From the NCBI GenBank assembly GCA_021734325.1, contig JAIPJF010000013.1:1-64000 (forward strand): a stretch of DNA of 64,000 nucleotides, in the 5' to 3' direction. The stretch's first letter is position 1; the number at the start of each line of letters is the position of its first letter. The DNA comes from Fidelibacterota bacterium. GTDB taxonomy: Bacteria; Fidelibacterota; UBA8477; JABMPR01. Positions 9,676 to 19,094 of the stretch are shown here, piece after piece. A program made the translations under genes and the position numbers. The notes under the pieces are model-generated. The model was not told the DNA's origin. It searched no databases and worked only from the letters and a program-made list of their open reading frames with translations.

Positions 9676-10305
9676 AAAGTACCTCCGCCTACATTGTCTA
9701 GTAATCATCAGTTTTACGCTATAAGCTAAGAGTCCAAGCCATTCCCAAAGAATTTCTAATCCTTCCGAATCTATAATCTTCCCTGTGGATGTTTTGCCGT
9801 AAACGTAAAATATCCTCCCGTTCCTCCCGTCACCCGTGTTGAAGCAACTTTCAGGCATATATTCTAATAATAGATATATATGTATCTACCCCCTAACCCC
9901 CGTTTCAGCGGACACCTCAACGTCGAGCACATGGATGATATGGTCCGGCAGTTCCCCAAAACTGCCGAACCTCGAGGCTGATCAACGACAAGACTTTTCC
10001 ACGTTATGTCGCTAATCAAGTTGTATTAGTCTCCATATTTGCAAATTATATTCTTTTCGGAGGGAAAATTTAAATCAGAACTCACTTTTACGGATTCATT
10101 GAGACGGTAGCGAACTAAATGTGTATTAAGATTATTTTAGTATTAATTATGCTTTATCTGGTGATTAATTGTTGGGGGAAAGCTCACTTACTGAAATGTT
10201 GTTGCCTTTACCATCAATTCATTCCCCTTATCCTGCCAGTTTGAAGCACGGGTAATTCATATCCCAGGAATAGTAGAAATTGGTTACTTAAACCACAGAA
10301 GAAAA
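9676..10305. other. Decayed intergenic spacer with one hairpin
   Basis: I see no supportable gene. A 22-bp perfect hairpin, CGGCAGTT-CCCCAA-AACTGCCG, lies at 9946-9967 within a short patch that looks more GC-rich than its surroundings. It lacks a T-run, so it is a poor terminator candidate. A 26-codon open stretch over the same patch has no family I recognise. The right part (10020-10300) is AT-rich and featureless. The region separates the defence operon from conserved housekeeping genes and probably marks an island boundary. Confidence 0.5.
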
Positions 10306-10392
10306 TTACACCCCAACCTGATACATCCATTGTGCCAGGGTCTGGATCAACGTGCCGGACAGGTCATACATTTGCAGGCTGAGCCAGCTCAT
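10306..10392 (-). pseudogene. Stray fragment of a C-terminal sorting (FlgD-Ig-like) domain
   Basis: On the minus strand this encodes 28 residues, with the core MYDLSGTLIQTLAQWMYQVG, before a TAA. It is nearly identical to IYDLSGTLIQTLAQGMYQAG in the C-terminal sorting domain of the FG-GAP protein at 11653-13614, and the DNA is also clearly similar. It lacks the preceding YPNPFNP block and the following strands. I read it as the residue of a deleted paralogue or of a recombination event between sorting domains, not a functional gene. Confidence 0.7.
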
Positions 10393-10399
10393 TATAGCA

Positions 10400-11575
10400 T
10401 TAATCAATTACAAATTGTTTCAATGGGGGAAAGCCGTTGAACTCAACTGCACTATAACTGGTTGTATATGCTCCGGTCGAAAGCCAGTATAACCGATCAC
10501 CGATCTCGAGAGTCAAGGGCAAACAGTACTTGTCTTCTTCATATAGAATATCTACACCATCACAAGTGGGACCAGCAAGAACAGCCTCCTCTAGCACTCC
10601 CTCCCTCTCGGTATGGATAGGATATTTGATTGACTCACCCAGAGTTTCTATAAGACCCGAGAACATCCCAATATCGGTGAAAACCCAGCGGTACAGTGAA
10701 GTTTGTGATTTGCGCGAGATAAGCACAACTTCACTTACCAAAATACCGGCGTTGGCACACATGGAACGACCAGGCTCGATTAGAATCTCGGGCAGATCGT
10801 CGCCAAAATCCTCACGCAGAAAACGGGTGATCTCACTTGCGTAGGTGTCAATTTCATGGGTGCGTGACAGGTACTTGGCAGGCAATCCGCCACCCAGGTT
10901 GATCATTTTTAAAGTGATCCCCTTTTCCTTGAGTACGCGGTCAAAGATGTTCTTCATTTTACCGATCGCAGCATCCCAGGCTGCGATATCCCTCTGCTGT
11001 GATCCAACGTGAAATGACAACCCATACGGTTCCAAACCGAGTTCCTGGGCCAGAGCCAGCAGTTCGATCCCCATTTCAGCCTGACAACCGAATTTTCGTG
11101 ACAATGGCCAGTCTGCAGTATGACTTCCTTCAGTCAGGATTCGCACATAGATTTTCGTGCCAGGTGCCTCCGTGGCGATATTCCGAATATCAGCTTCTGA
11201 ATCAGTGGCGAAAAGACGTACCCCTTTTTCAAAGGCAAAGCGAATATCTTGACGCTTTTTGATCGTGTTGCCAAAACTACAACGGTCAGGTGTCACATTT
11301 AGCCCAAGCACCCTCTCCAGCTCGTAGATGGAGGCGACATCAAAATTTGAGCCCATATCGCGCAACAATTCAAGGATACGCTTATCCGGGTTTGCCTTCA
11401 CTGCATAATGGACCCGCGCAAAGGGAAAGGACTCTTCCAGGTCCTTGTAATGCTGACGAATTATTCTGTTATCAATAACGACAAAAGGTGTTTCTTTGGT
11501 ATCTGCAAACGCCTTGATGCGCGAATAGCTATCTGCACTGTAATAGTCCTCAATCAGAACTTTGTTTTCTTGCAT
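10400..11575 (-). CDS. PLP-dependent ornithine (or lysine/ornithine) decarboxylase, fold type III
   Basis: A 391-residue alanine-racemase-fold decarboxylase that most likely turns ornithine into putrescine in the cytoplasm. YAVKAN near residue 60 holds the PLP-binding lysine. SFHVGSQ, INLGGGLPAKY and IEPGRSM are PLP/phosphate-contact blocks. GPTCDGVD near residue 340 carries the active-site Cys and Asp characteristic of eukaryote-type ornithine decarboxylases rather than diaminopimelate decarboxylase. Length fits the family. The ATG at 11575 has a GGAG site. A polyamine importer lies about 25 kb away. Lysine or dual specificity cannot be excluded from sequence alone. Confidence 0.88.
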   Translation of the reverse strand: MQENKVLIEDYYSADSYSRIKAFADTKETPFVVIDNRIIRQHYKDLEESFPFARVHYAVKANPDKRILELLRDMGSNFDVASIYELERVLGLNVTPDRCSFGNTIKKRQDIRFAFEKGVRLFATDSEADIRNIATEAPGTKIYVRILTEGSHTADWPLSRKFGCQAEMGIELLALAQELGLEPYGLSFHVGSQQRDIAAWDAAIGKMKNIFDRVLKEKGITLKMINLGGGLPAKYLSRTHEIDTYASEITRFLREDFGDDLPEILIEPGRSMCANAGILVSEVVLISRKSQTSLYRWVFTDIGMFSGLIETLGESIKYPIHTEREGVLEEAVLAGPTCDGVDILYEEDKYCLPLTLEIGDRLYWLSTGAYTTSYSAVEFNGFPPLKQFVID

Positions 11576-11652
11576 GATTCTCCAATCCTAGCTTAAATTA
11601 ATATTGATAGACCCAGTCCAGAGAAGGTAGGGAAAAATTAGGAGCTCAGTCC

Positions 11653-13614
11653 TCATTTTATAAACATGAGTTTGGTCACCTGCCGACGTAAGCCACTTTC
11701 CAGGACAGCCAGATAGACACTACTCGATACCTGATTTCCGTTTAAAGAATGGCCGTTCCAGTTCGCTGAGTACACCCCAGCCTGATACATCCCTTGCGCC
11801 AGGGTCTGGATCAGCGTACCGGATAAATCATAGATCTTCAGACTGATGTGGCTCATCTCTGAAAGCTCAAAATGGAGGGTCGTGGCAGGGTTAAATGGAT
11901 TTGGAAAAGCCGGATATAGGCATGCTCTTTGTGGTCGGTATTCAGGTTCCTCCACCTTCACAACGGATTGATTCTCGAAATAATTAAAAGTCCCATCGTA
12001 GTTCCCTACGGTCAGGTCCAGGTCCCCGTCACCATTAAGATCTGCCAGAGCTGGTGTTGCATTCTGTCCCACTTCCAGACCGGTGATATTTTCAGGATGT
12101 TCTACCCAAAGACCATTTTCAAGGGAGAAGAAATGCAAGCTATGAAATGCATCCCCAGTGATCATATCCAGACTGCCATTTTGATCAACATAACCGAAGG
12201 TGAGGGAGACATCGCTGCCTGCGTCGATACCGAAGAATAAGGTCTCATTCTTGTTCCAGCTTGCGCTTTCAACGCTCCCGATATTCTCATAATAGCTGAT
12301 ACCACCATCCTCACCGCCAATAATCAGATCCAAATCCAGATCATCATCCATATCCATGAGGTACGGGCTTGACCAACCGCTCACGCCAATCCCATCAAAC
12401 ATGCTGGCATCATAGGGAAAGCCGCTGCCCGTATTGTGATGATAGAAAAGGTTTCCACTAAGATCTCCAACCAACAGATCTATCAGACCATCTGCATCCA
12501 GATCACCGGCTGTCACCGAGGAGTAGATGGAATGATCGATGCTGCTGAAGATTGAGTGATAAGCCGTCCAGGCGGGACCATATTTATTCCCGGAGTTCTC
12601 AAAGTATTTGATATCTCCCAACTGACTGCCGCTGAGCATATCCAGATCACCATCACTGTCAAAATCAATAAAAAAGGGATTGCTGGCACCACCGACATCA
12701 AGTACACCGCCAAAGAGCGAGGTGACTTCGGTCCAGACGGCACTGGCCAACGTTCCAGAATTCCGGTAATATCTCAGGGGACCAGAGGCTGTCCCATGCA
12801 CCAGATCCATTTTACCGTCACCGGTTAGATCCACGAGACAGGGTGAATTCCAGTAGGTTGTTGTCCCCAGACCTGCGAACTGATTGTCTAGCTGGTTCCA
12901 TGACCAGTTTACGGCATTCCCATCATTACGATAGAAGAGGAAGTTGTAGCCGTCACGGCCGACGAGCAGATCAATATCTCCATCGGCATCCAGATCAGAA
13001 AACCAGGGATAGGCATACAATCCCACATCAAACCAGGCTTGACCATCTCCACTCTGAAAACTGGCAGCGGAGGCAGATCCAAAATTTTCATAGTAACGGA
13101 CGACACCACTTTCGCTCAGCCCCACCACAAGATCCAGATCCTCATCGGCGTCCATATCGGCAAAATGGGGAACCGGATTTTCACCGACATTCAGATTTGA
13201 AAAATAATCATCAACACGGACAAACTGGGCAGAATTTGCACTACCAATATTGTCATAAAGCTGCAAACCGGTAAAGCCGCCACTAACAAAGTCCAGATCA
13301 CCATCCAGATCCAGATCGACACATACTCCAACCTCACAATCCAATTCCCGGACATTGGCGAAGAGGTCAGCTCCAGGGGTAAATTTAGGTGAACTTGATG
13401 TCCCCGTATTCTCAAAATACAAGGGTTTGCCATTTATGTTGCCGAGGATCATATCCTGGTCATTATCACCATCCAGATCGGCAAATCGAGGCTGGGAAAA
13501 GGGGAGTGAAGGTATGCCGCTGGGATTAAAGATGTTGTCGTTTTGTAGCCATCCCTGGCCATGAAGAGAGACAATGAGGAGGGGAAACATCAGGATAAAG
13601 CTTTTTGTGCGCAT
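11653..13614 (-). CDS. Secreted FG-GAP/VCBS repeat protein with C-terminal sorting domain
   Basis: This 653-residue protein has a signal peptide (MRTKSFILMFPLLIVSLHG) and then about a dozen repeats of the pattern F-D-D-DGD-DL--G---G---Y--N, the calcium-binding beta-propeller blades of FG-GAP/VCBS proteins. The last 90 residues hold YPAFPNPFNPATTLHFEL and KIYDLSGTLIQTL, the FlgD-like/Por-type C-terminal domain used for export and anchoring in FCB-group bacteria. It is likely an outer-surface or released adhesin-like protein. The Asp codons make the DNA repetitive. A fragment of the same sorting domain lies downstream at 10306-10392. Ligand unknown. Confidence 0.88.
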   Translation of the reverse strand: MRTKSFILMFPLLIVSLHGQGWLQNDNIFNPSGIPSLPFSQPRFADLDGDNDQDMILGNINGKPLYFENTGTSSSPKFTPGADLFANVRELDCEVGVCVDLDLDGDLDFVSGGFTGLQLYDNIGSANSAQFVRVDDYFSNLNVGENPVPHFADMDADEDLDLVVGLSESGVVRYYENFGSASAASFQSGDGQAWFDVGLYAYPWFSDLDADGDIDLLVGRDGYNFLFYRNDGNAVNWSWNQLDNQFAGLGTTTYWNSPCLVDLTGDGKMDLVHGTASGPLRYYRNSGTLASAVWTEVTSLFGGVLDVGGASNPFFIDFDSDGDLDMLSGSQLGDIKYFENSGNKYGPAWTAYHSIFSSIDHSIYSSVTAGDLDADGLIDLLVGDLSGNLFYHHNTGSGFPYDASMFDGIGVSGWSSPYLMDMDDDLDLDLIIGGEDGGISYYENIGSVESASWNKNETLFFGIDAGSDVSLTFGYVDQNGSLDMITGDAFHSLHFFSLENGLWVEHPENITGLEVGQNATPALADLNGDGDLDLTVGNYDGTFNYFENQSVVKVEEPEYRPQRACLYPAFPNPFNPATTLHFELSEMSHISLKIYDLSGTLIQTLAQGMYQAGVYSANWNGHSLNGNQVSSSVYLAVLESGLRRQVTKLMFIK

Positions 13615-13647
13615 GGAAAACCTTTCAGAAAATCATAAAAAAACAAT

Positions 13648-14769
13648 CTACATAAATGTGGAGGCCTTCACCAGGATTTCTTCCCATTCAGCTTCCCAAT
13701 TTGAATCAATGGTTATACCGCCCCCTGTACCCAATTTGATGTTTCTTCCTTCCTGAACCAAGGTTCGGATAGCAATATTGAAGCTGAAGTCTCCATCAGG
13801 ATGAAAGTAGCCGAGACTCCCAGTATAGATGCCTCTTGATGATATTTCCAAGGCATCGATGATTTCCAGAGCTCTTTTTTTGGGACAACCGCTGATTGAT
13901 CCTCCCGGCAGCATGGATATCAATGCGTCGAGCGGGGCAAGGCCTGAACGAACATTCCCAGAAATACGGGAAGATGTGTGCCAGACTTTTGGTAATTGAT
14001 GGAGCTGTTTGATTGCCTTCAATGAAACGCTCCCGATCTCACAAATCTTCCCCAGATCGTTCCGCAACAGATCAGTAATCATAAATAATTCCGCTTGTTC
14101 TTTTTCGCTACCTAACAGAGCCATTTTCTGTGCGGTATCTTCTGCTGGTGTCGTTCCCCGGGGACGGGTTCCCTTGATTGGTTCTGTGGAGAGAATTCCA
14201 TCCTTGTAATGGAGAAAGAGTTCAGGGGAGAGCGAGTGAATGGCCTTATCTGCATGTTCAAAAAAACAGGCATAATCAGCTGGATGTCTCTCAAGCAGGG
14301 ATGGATAGAGCTCTCTAGGTGAAGAATCTATTTCAGATTTTAACTGTTGCGTGTAATTAATCTGATAAACATCGCCTGCACGGATAAAATTCTTGATCTC
14401 ATTTATACCCTGTTTGTAGTTCTGCCGCTGGACAGTAGCTTCAAATTTCAGCATTGGATTTTCATGGACATCATGTCCGATTCCACCCATCGCTGGCATT
14501 TTCTTTTCCCCCTCCACCCAATGGCGGTAGGCATGAAATACGGCTAAAGGGCTCTCAGAGGTATGTTGAGACTGGATCCCATGAAGGGCCAGACCCAGAT
14601 CATATGAAAAGTACCCTGCACAGAGATGATCAGAATACTTGTGCAGGAAAACCCTCAATAGAGCAATATCAGCAGGGTGGATTAAAACGAAAGTTTCAAC
14701 CGGGTCAAAAGCTAGCAATTTTCGCCAATATCTGGTTGAGTGACCATCTGTACGGAAAAGGGAATTCAT
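13648..14769 (-). CDS. pabB: Aminodeoxychorismate synthase component I
   Basis: Converts chorismate plus ammonia, supplied by the PabA partner, to 4-amino-4-deoxychorismate for folate synthesis. The 373 residues are shorter than the usual 450 or so because the N-terminal subdomain is reduced, but the chorismate-binding core is complete: FIRAGDVYQINYTQQL, PIKGTRPRG, GGSISGCPKKRALEII, GIYTGSLGY and the C-terminal GGGITIDSNWEAEWEE metal site. The lysine in PIKGT distinguishes aminodeoxychorismate synthase from anthranilate synthase (PIAGT). Its ATG begins one base after the pabA stop, so the subunits are made together. A pabC lyase is not next to it. Confidence 0.92.
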   Translation of the reverse strand: MNSLFRTDGHSTRYWRKLLAFDPVETFVLIHPADIALLRVFLHKYSDHLCAGYFSYDLGLALHGIQSQHTSESPLAVFHAYRHWVEGEKKMPAMGGIGHDVHENPMLKFEATVQRQNYKQGINEIKNFIRAGDVYQINYTQQLKSEIDSSPRELYPSLLERHPADYACFFEHADKAIHSLSPELFLHYKDGILSTEPIKGTRPRGTTPAEDTAQKMALLGSEKEQAELFMITDLLRNDLGKICEIGSVSLKAIKQLHQLPKVWHTSSRISGNVRSGLAPLDALISMLPGGSISGCPKKRALEIIDALEISSRGIYTGSLGYFHPDGDFSFNIAIRTLVQEGRNIKLGTGGGITIDSNWEAEWEEILVKASTFM

Positions 14770-14770
14770 T

Positions 14771-15331
14771 TTAAATGTCCAGAAAATTCTGGATGATCAT
14801 ATCACCATGTTTGTGCATAAGAAAGGATTCCGGGTGGAATTGGACTCCGAACAAAGGGAGGGATTGATGTTCCATGGACATAATATCACCTGAGTCATCA
14901 AGGCTGGTGACATCAAAACCTACGGGCGCCTGATCGATGACCAGAGAATGATATCGCGCAGAATCAAATCTCAAAGGGAGTCCATGCAGTATCCTTGAGT
15001 GGGTCCTGGTAATCGGACTTGTCTTTCCAAAAACCAATGTTTTAGCCGGGATAATATTTTGTCCAAAGGCCACACCCAGACATTGGTGTCCCAGACAAAC
15101 CCCCAGGATTGGGAGTGAATCATACAAAGATTTGATAAGTGGGATACATATCCCAGAGTCCGCAGGTGTTTTTGGCCCCGGGCTGATGATAATTTTTTCA
15201 GGATGCAGTTTATAAATCTCATCAATACTCAACTCATCATTTTTTACCACCAGCAGGTCTCCACCGAGGCTGGCAATCTGTTGGTATAAGTTATAGGTAA
15301 AAGAGTCATAATTGTCGATGAGCAAGATCAT
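14771..15331 (-). CDS. pabA: Glutamine amidotransferase subunit of aminodeoxychorismate (or anthranilate) synthase
   Basis: A 186-residue class I amidotransferase that releases ammonia from glutamine and channels it to PabB. MILLIDNYDSFTYNL starts the fold. GVCLGHQ supplies the catalytic Cys, and FHPESF near the C-terminus supplies His and Glu. SPGPKTPADSG forms the oxyanion region. Length is standard. It is the first gene of a tight pabA-pabB pair. PabA and TrpG are often interchangeable, but the PIKGT-type partner argues for folate synthesis. No other trp genes occur nearby. Confidence 0.93.
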   Translation of the reverse strand: MILLIDNYDSFTYNLYQQIASLGGDLLVVKNDELSIDEIYKLHPEKIIISPGPKTPADSGICIPLIKSLYDSLPILGVCLGHQCLGVAFGQNIIPAKTLVFGKTSPITRTHSRILHGLPLRFDSARYHSLVIDQAPVGFDVTSLDDSGDIMSMEHQSLPLFGVQFHPESFLMHKHGDMIIQNFLDI

Positions 15332-15611
15332 GGGTTGAAATTATGTATCACCAGGCGCTGTGGTATCAAAATATGCAGGTCATATAGAAGAAGAATCTCA
15401 CAGAACAAATTTCAAACCAGAAGTGCAAGGATGCCGATCGCGTGTCATATCCAGGTAACAGTCTGAGATTGCCCCGCTCCGCTCGCAATGACAAGACTGA
15501 AGTATCCCTCGAAATTGCTCAACCAGAGCAGCACGGCAAGCACTGCAACGTTTTTGTATTACCTGTGTCCCTTCGTAAAGAGAATAATGGGAAGGTTTGC
15601 CTGCTATGAAC

Positions 15612-16571
15612 TCATCTGGATTTGCCTGTGCCCAATTCTTTCAGACGGGCGAGACGCTCCCCTTCATTTTTTGTCAGCCATGGATCCTGGGAGAGAAGGG
15701 TCCAGGCTTTCAAAAAGTAGGGCGTCGCTGCAGCAGCATCATCTTTAAGATTCAGACATTCAGCAATCTCTTCAGCCACATAGCCATCTTCCGGCTTGCC
15801 CGATTCAAGAATTTCTTTTTCCAGGGCAAGTTGCAGCTCCAGAGCCAGGTCAACATTTCCCAGCGAACGATGAGTGCGGGCGATACACCATTTTGCAATC
15901 TGAGTTTCATTCACTCTATTTCTGGCTTTTTGCCAGTCGCGACCCTTCTGGAAGATTTCCAGTGCTTTTTCAAAGTCGCCGAGATCATGATAGGTCCAGC
16001 CTAGATTGTTGTAGAGTGAGCCCAGCCACTCTTGAGCACGCTCATCGGTGCTTTTTTCTGCCCTGGCCATGGCTATTTCATTCCAGAGAAATTGTTGATC
16101 GGGAGATTCCACAATTCCCAGCATATGGGCAGCATCAACAGTATAAAAGTCTGCATATGCTTTTTGTCCAAGCTCATACGCTTCGACAAAATATGCCTTG
16201 GATTCCTTCGGAAAGCCCGAAGAATTCAAGGTTCGGCCTCGCTCCAGCAGATAACGGATTCGGGCAATAGCATATTCCGGTTTTAATTCAGCCTCTACTT
16301 CATCCAGAAGTGCGAGGGCAGCCTCAAAATTTTGCTGCAGGCCCAGCGTTCTGGCAATCTGGGTCTTTAGCTCAAGTTTGTACTCTGGTGCTTTCTGATC
16401 AGAAACATTGGTCAAAATCTCACGAAATTTTACCTCAGTTCCAGCGGGATCTCCATAGTCCCACATTGTATCAAAATCTGGCAAAGCGCCTCCTTTGGGA
16501 TTTGAATGAAAGGTTGAACAAGCCATCAGAGTGAAAAGCATAGGGAAAATGACGATATACTTTAGGTTCAT
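15612..16571 (-). CDS. TPR-containing lipoprotein
   Basis: This 319-residue protein starts with a lipoprotein signal ending in the lipobox LMAC (Cys about 18), so it is likely anchored to a membrane from the periplasmic side. The body is alpha-helical with several tetratricopeptide-like repeats. The clearest is LYNNLGWTYHDLGDFEKALE, with further helix pairs such as QQNFEAALALLDEVEAEL. TPR lipoproteins usually act as assembly or scaffold factors in the envelope. Function beyond that is not visible. The gene is divergent from the lipoprotein at 16721, and the shared upstream region contains a 9-bp inverted repeat. Confidence 0.8.
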   Translation of the reverse strand: MNLKYIVIFPMLFTLMACSTFHSNPKGGALPDFDTMWDYGDPAGTEVKFREILTNVSDQKAPEYKLELKTQIARTLGLQQNFEAALALLDEVEAELKPEYAIARIRYLLERGRTLNSSGFPKESKAYFVEAYELGQKAYADFYTVDAAHMLGIVESPDQQFLWNEIAMARAEKSTDERAQEWLGSLYNNLGWTYHDLGDFEKALEIFQKGRDWQKARNRVNETQIAKWCIARTHRSLGNVDLALELQLALEKEILESGKPEDGYVAEEIAECLNLKDDAAAATPYFLKAWTLLSQDPWLTKNEGERLARLKELGTGKSR

Positions 16572-16648
16572 TTTTACTCCCCTGTTCGGTAAAAGTTCTC
16601 TTGGAAAAGCTAGTTGCTACTATCAAATTATTATGAAATTTAGTCATA

Positions 16649-16681
16649 TCATCATAAAAATTGTTAAAATGATTATGATGA
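16649..16681. promoter_or_regulatory. 9-bp inverted repeat in a divergent promoter region
   Basis: TCATCATAA at 16649-16657 and its exact reverse complement TTATGATGA at 16673-16681 flank a 15-bp AT-rich spacer. The pair lies between two divergently transcribed lipoprotein genes (starts at 16571 and 16721), about 40 bp from the plus-strand start. It could be a dimeric regulator site acting on both. No match to a named box is claimed. Confidence 0.4.
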
Positions 16682-16720
16682 CCAATAATTCATGAATTCA
16701 TACTCTAGAAGGGGGTAAGT

Positions 16721-17425
16721 TTGGTCCATATAAACGTCTTTAATCGGTTTACGCGAGGCGCGAGCTGGATACTCATCCTCTATTTATCATTCGCTCTCAG
16801 TGGTTGTAGCTTCAGACCGGATGTCCTGTCACCTGAAGAAGCCAGGATCATGCAGACCCGGGAACTGAATGGTACGCCAGAGGAAATTGCCAGGGCTGTC
16901 GTTGTCGTTCTTCAGGAAATGCACTACACATTGGGCAATGTTGATATGAATCTGGGTGTCATCACTGCAGAGCGATCTTCGGAAAGAAAATTAGCCCCGA
17001 TCAGCAAGGAACCAGTATCGGAATCAGAGATTGATGATGGGGTCAAAACATTTTTTATTGTCGCCGGTATCGTACTTGTTGTAGGTTTTATTGCAGCATT
17101 GATATTTGGTGGCAATGACGATGATGACGATGATGATGAAGAATATGAGTATGGCAATAGGCATAGGTCTTCCCGCTGGTCAAGACGACATTCTCACCAT
17201 GAAACTTCGACTGTATTCGTGGATTCTGGTAATTCTGGTCCGGCCTCCTATCTCTATACCATGACCATCTCCCTGGAAGAGATTGTTCCCCTGCAAACAA
17301 GGGTTAGGGTAACAGTTCAGGGTGAACATTATGATGGTCCAGCTGTCAGTGAATCAGGTCCCATCCAGGCACAGGAATTCTACACAGACTTCTTTAATCG
17401 ACTCCAGATTGCCCTTAATCAATAA
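16721..17425 (+). CDS. Lipoprotein with a membrane helix and an acidic-histidine-rich linker
   Basis: This 234-residue protein begins at TTG 16721, the only start with a good site (GAAGGGGGT upstream). The signal peptide ends in the lipobox ALSGC. Residues about 45-90 form a small alpha/beta segment (EEIARAVVVVLQEMHYTLG). A predicted transmembrane helix (FFIVAGIVLVVGFIAALIFG) follows, then seven Asp, acidic residues and an Arg/Ser/His-rich stretch that might bind metal. The C-terminus is a beta-rich repeat of the first segment type (YLYTMTISLEEIVPLQTRVR). It heads an envelope cluster through 21878. I do not recognise a characterised family. Confidence 0.75.
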   Translation: MVHINVFNRFTRGASWILILYLSFALSGCSFRPDVLSPEEARIMQTRELNGTPEEIARAVVVVLQEMHYTLGNVDMNLGVITAERSSERKLAPISKEPVSESEIDDGVKTFFIVAGIVLVVGFIAALIFGGNDDDDDDDEEYEYGNRHRSSRWSRRHSHHETSTVFVDSGNSGPASYLYTMTISLEEIVPLQTRVRVTVQGEHYDGPAVSESGPIQAQEFYTDFFNRLQIALNQ

Positions 17426-17561
17426 GGGACAGCACTTGCAGATCTAAGCCATTCGATTGGCAATAGAAAAATTGGGTGACAATAAAATGTTATTGGCAGG
17501 TGTTGCATCATTCAACAACTGCATTAGTTTTGGGTACACACAAAATGAGGAGGGTATTAAG

Positions 17562-19070
17562 ATGCTAACAAGAGTAATTTTAAGTGTCATATTTATCTTG
17601 AGTGGGTTGATGGCTCAGGATGGCAGTATTGCACCGGCTCAAAAGTCTGCCATTGCCGCATTAGCAACCCAAAATGGATTTACCCAGCTTACCCTGGATA
17701 ATTATCTGCAGATCAACTACAACTCAAGTCTTGAGAATCTCTCCAAGGCCAATGCGGCTCACATCATTCAGACGTTCCAGTCTGATGATCGACCTGTTCC
17801 CGAAGCTCCAACTTTTAATAATCTAGGAATTTCACAGACCTCATCATCTATGCAGACCTCACCAAAATCAGTGGGAACAACGATGATGGCTCAAACTGAA
17901 GAACGTCTGAAGGCCAGTATCCTGGAGCCAGGGATGTCCAAGCGTTTTTATCTAGCAGATGGGAATATCATCAATGGCACCATTCTGCAGATCAAAGGCG
18001 ATGTGTGTGAGATCGAAACACCTGATGGTACCCTGCAAATTCCTAAATCTGATATCCTTGAAGAAACGGCCAAGATCACAAAAAAAGATGATACACGATA
18101 TGTCGGACCGGTTTTAAAGGATAGCATGCAGGAGATTGTGATCCGCTCCAAATACGGTGATGTAGTGATTAATAAGAAAGACATCAAGGATATGGATCGC
18201 TTCCATGGAGGGAAGCGGGTGGCCTGGGCTGAAGAGAAGAAGACCTTTTATCAGGGGGAAGCTGTGCTTACGGATATTTTTATGGATCCCACTGCCTTTC
18301 CACTACCGGCACATACATTTTATATCAGCGGACTTTCTCTGGGCTACGGCTTTACCGATCGATTTATGCTCAGGACCAAATTCGGCAGCAATTTTTCAGG
18401 TGATCTCAATTTGCAGGGACACTGGCGCTTTTATTATCGTCCCACTGCAGCAAAAGAATCTGCCGCAGCTATTGGTGTAAGTCTTCATAGAAATTACCCC
18501 CTCCAAAACCTGGTCGCCCGGTATTCACAATTTGTCGTTGTTGATCAGAGCGATGGGACAACTTTAAATGATTTAGAGGGTGTCAATGTTGAATCAGTTA
18601 TGAATCCCGAATCCACCGAAGGCATTTATGGGGAAATCTACTATGTGATGTCCTATCGTCGAACCATGGAGAGTGGGCGCGGAAAAGTGGGTGCCCATTT
18701 TGGTGCGCGAACCAATAGTTTTCCGCTTCTCAAGGACGATCTTCTGAATCCAGACTCCTCATTTGCATGGGATAGCGGTTTCAAATTACCCTTTCGACTC
18801 TTTGCCGGCTTCGAATATGACCTCTCTAAAAACATGAAGTTTTTGGCCGAGGTTTGGGCTGATAATGGGAACAAGTATCGCTCCTTTTCAGAATCATGGG
18901 ATGATTATTTTGGGGATGATACAAAATTCGTGCTGGATGGGACCGAGGGCAAATACAGCATGCTTGATTTTGACTTTGGATTTCTGTATGCCGTTAATGA
19001 GACCTTTCGAGTCGGTGTGCATTTCCAGCAACCCTATCTGGTCTTTTATTGGGAGTTTTACGAACTCTAA
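17562..19070 (+). CDS. Secreted outer-membrane beta-barrel-like protein with N-terminal small beta modules
   Basis: I start at ATG 17562, which follows GAGGAGGG at ideal spacing and opens a clean signal peptide (MLTRVILSVIFILSGLMA). An upstream TTG at 17457 would bury it. The roughly 502-residue protein has a low-complexity N-terminal region, then two Sm-like beta segments (GTILQIKGDVCEIETPDG and IVIRSKYGDVVINKKDI). From about residue 230 there are amphipathic beta strands typical of an outer-membrane barrel (TFYISGLSLGYGFTDRFMLR onward), ending in aromatic residues. It probably resides in the outer membrane. The same small beta module recurs in the next two genes. Function unknown. Confidence 0.72.
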   Translation: MLTRVILSVIFILSGLMAQDGSIAPAQKSAIAALATQNGFTQLTLDNYLQINYNSSLENLSKANAAHIIQTFQSDDRPVPEAPTFNNLGISQTSSSMQTSPKSVGTTMMAQTEERLKASILEPGMSKRFYLADGNIINGTILQIKGDVCEIETPDGTLQIPKSDILEETAKITKKDDTRYVGPVLKDSMQEIVIRSKYGDVVINKKDIKDMDRFHGGKRVAWAEEKKTFYQGEAVLTDIFMDPTAFPLPAHTFYISGLSLGYGFTDRFMLRTKFGSNFSGDLNLQGHWRFYYRPTAAKESAAAIGVSLHRNYPLQNLVARYSQFVVVDQSDGTTLNDLEGVNVESVMNPESTEGIYGEIYYVMSYRRTMESGRGKVGAHFGARTNSFPLLKDDLLNPDSSFAWDSGFKLPFRLFAGFEYDLSKNMKFLAEVWADNGNKYRSFSESWDDYFGDDTKFVLDGTEGKYSMLDFDFGFLYAVNETFRVGVHFQQPYLVFYWEFYEL

Positions 19071-19094
19071 TAAACCTGGGGGGAGGGTCACATC

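Noticed and set aside
9946-9967. 22-bp hairpin as terminator of the defence operon
   Set aside because: It lies about 270 bp after the last stop and lacks a T-run on either strand, so I do not call it a terminator.
12843-13274. 143-codon plus-strand ORF opposite the FG-GAP gene
   Set aside because: It is the antisense of Asp/Gly-rich repeats, giving a low-complexity His/Arg/Ser-rich translation with no recognisable motif and no ribosome-binding site.
12400-13500. Repetitive DNA suggestive of a direct-repeat or CRISPR-like array
   Set aside because: The repetition comes from repeated Asp-Gly-Asp codons of the beta-propeller blades. Unit length varies and there are no constant repeats with unique spacers.
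17118-17148. GAT/GAC trinucleotide run
   Set aside because: It encodes the Asp tract of the lipoprotein at 16721. It is a coding microsatellite, not a separate element.
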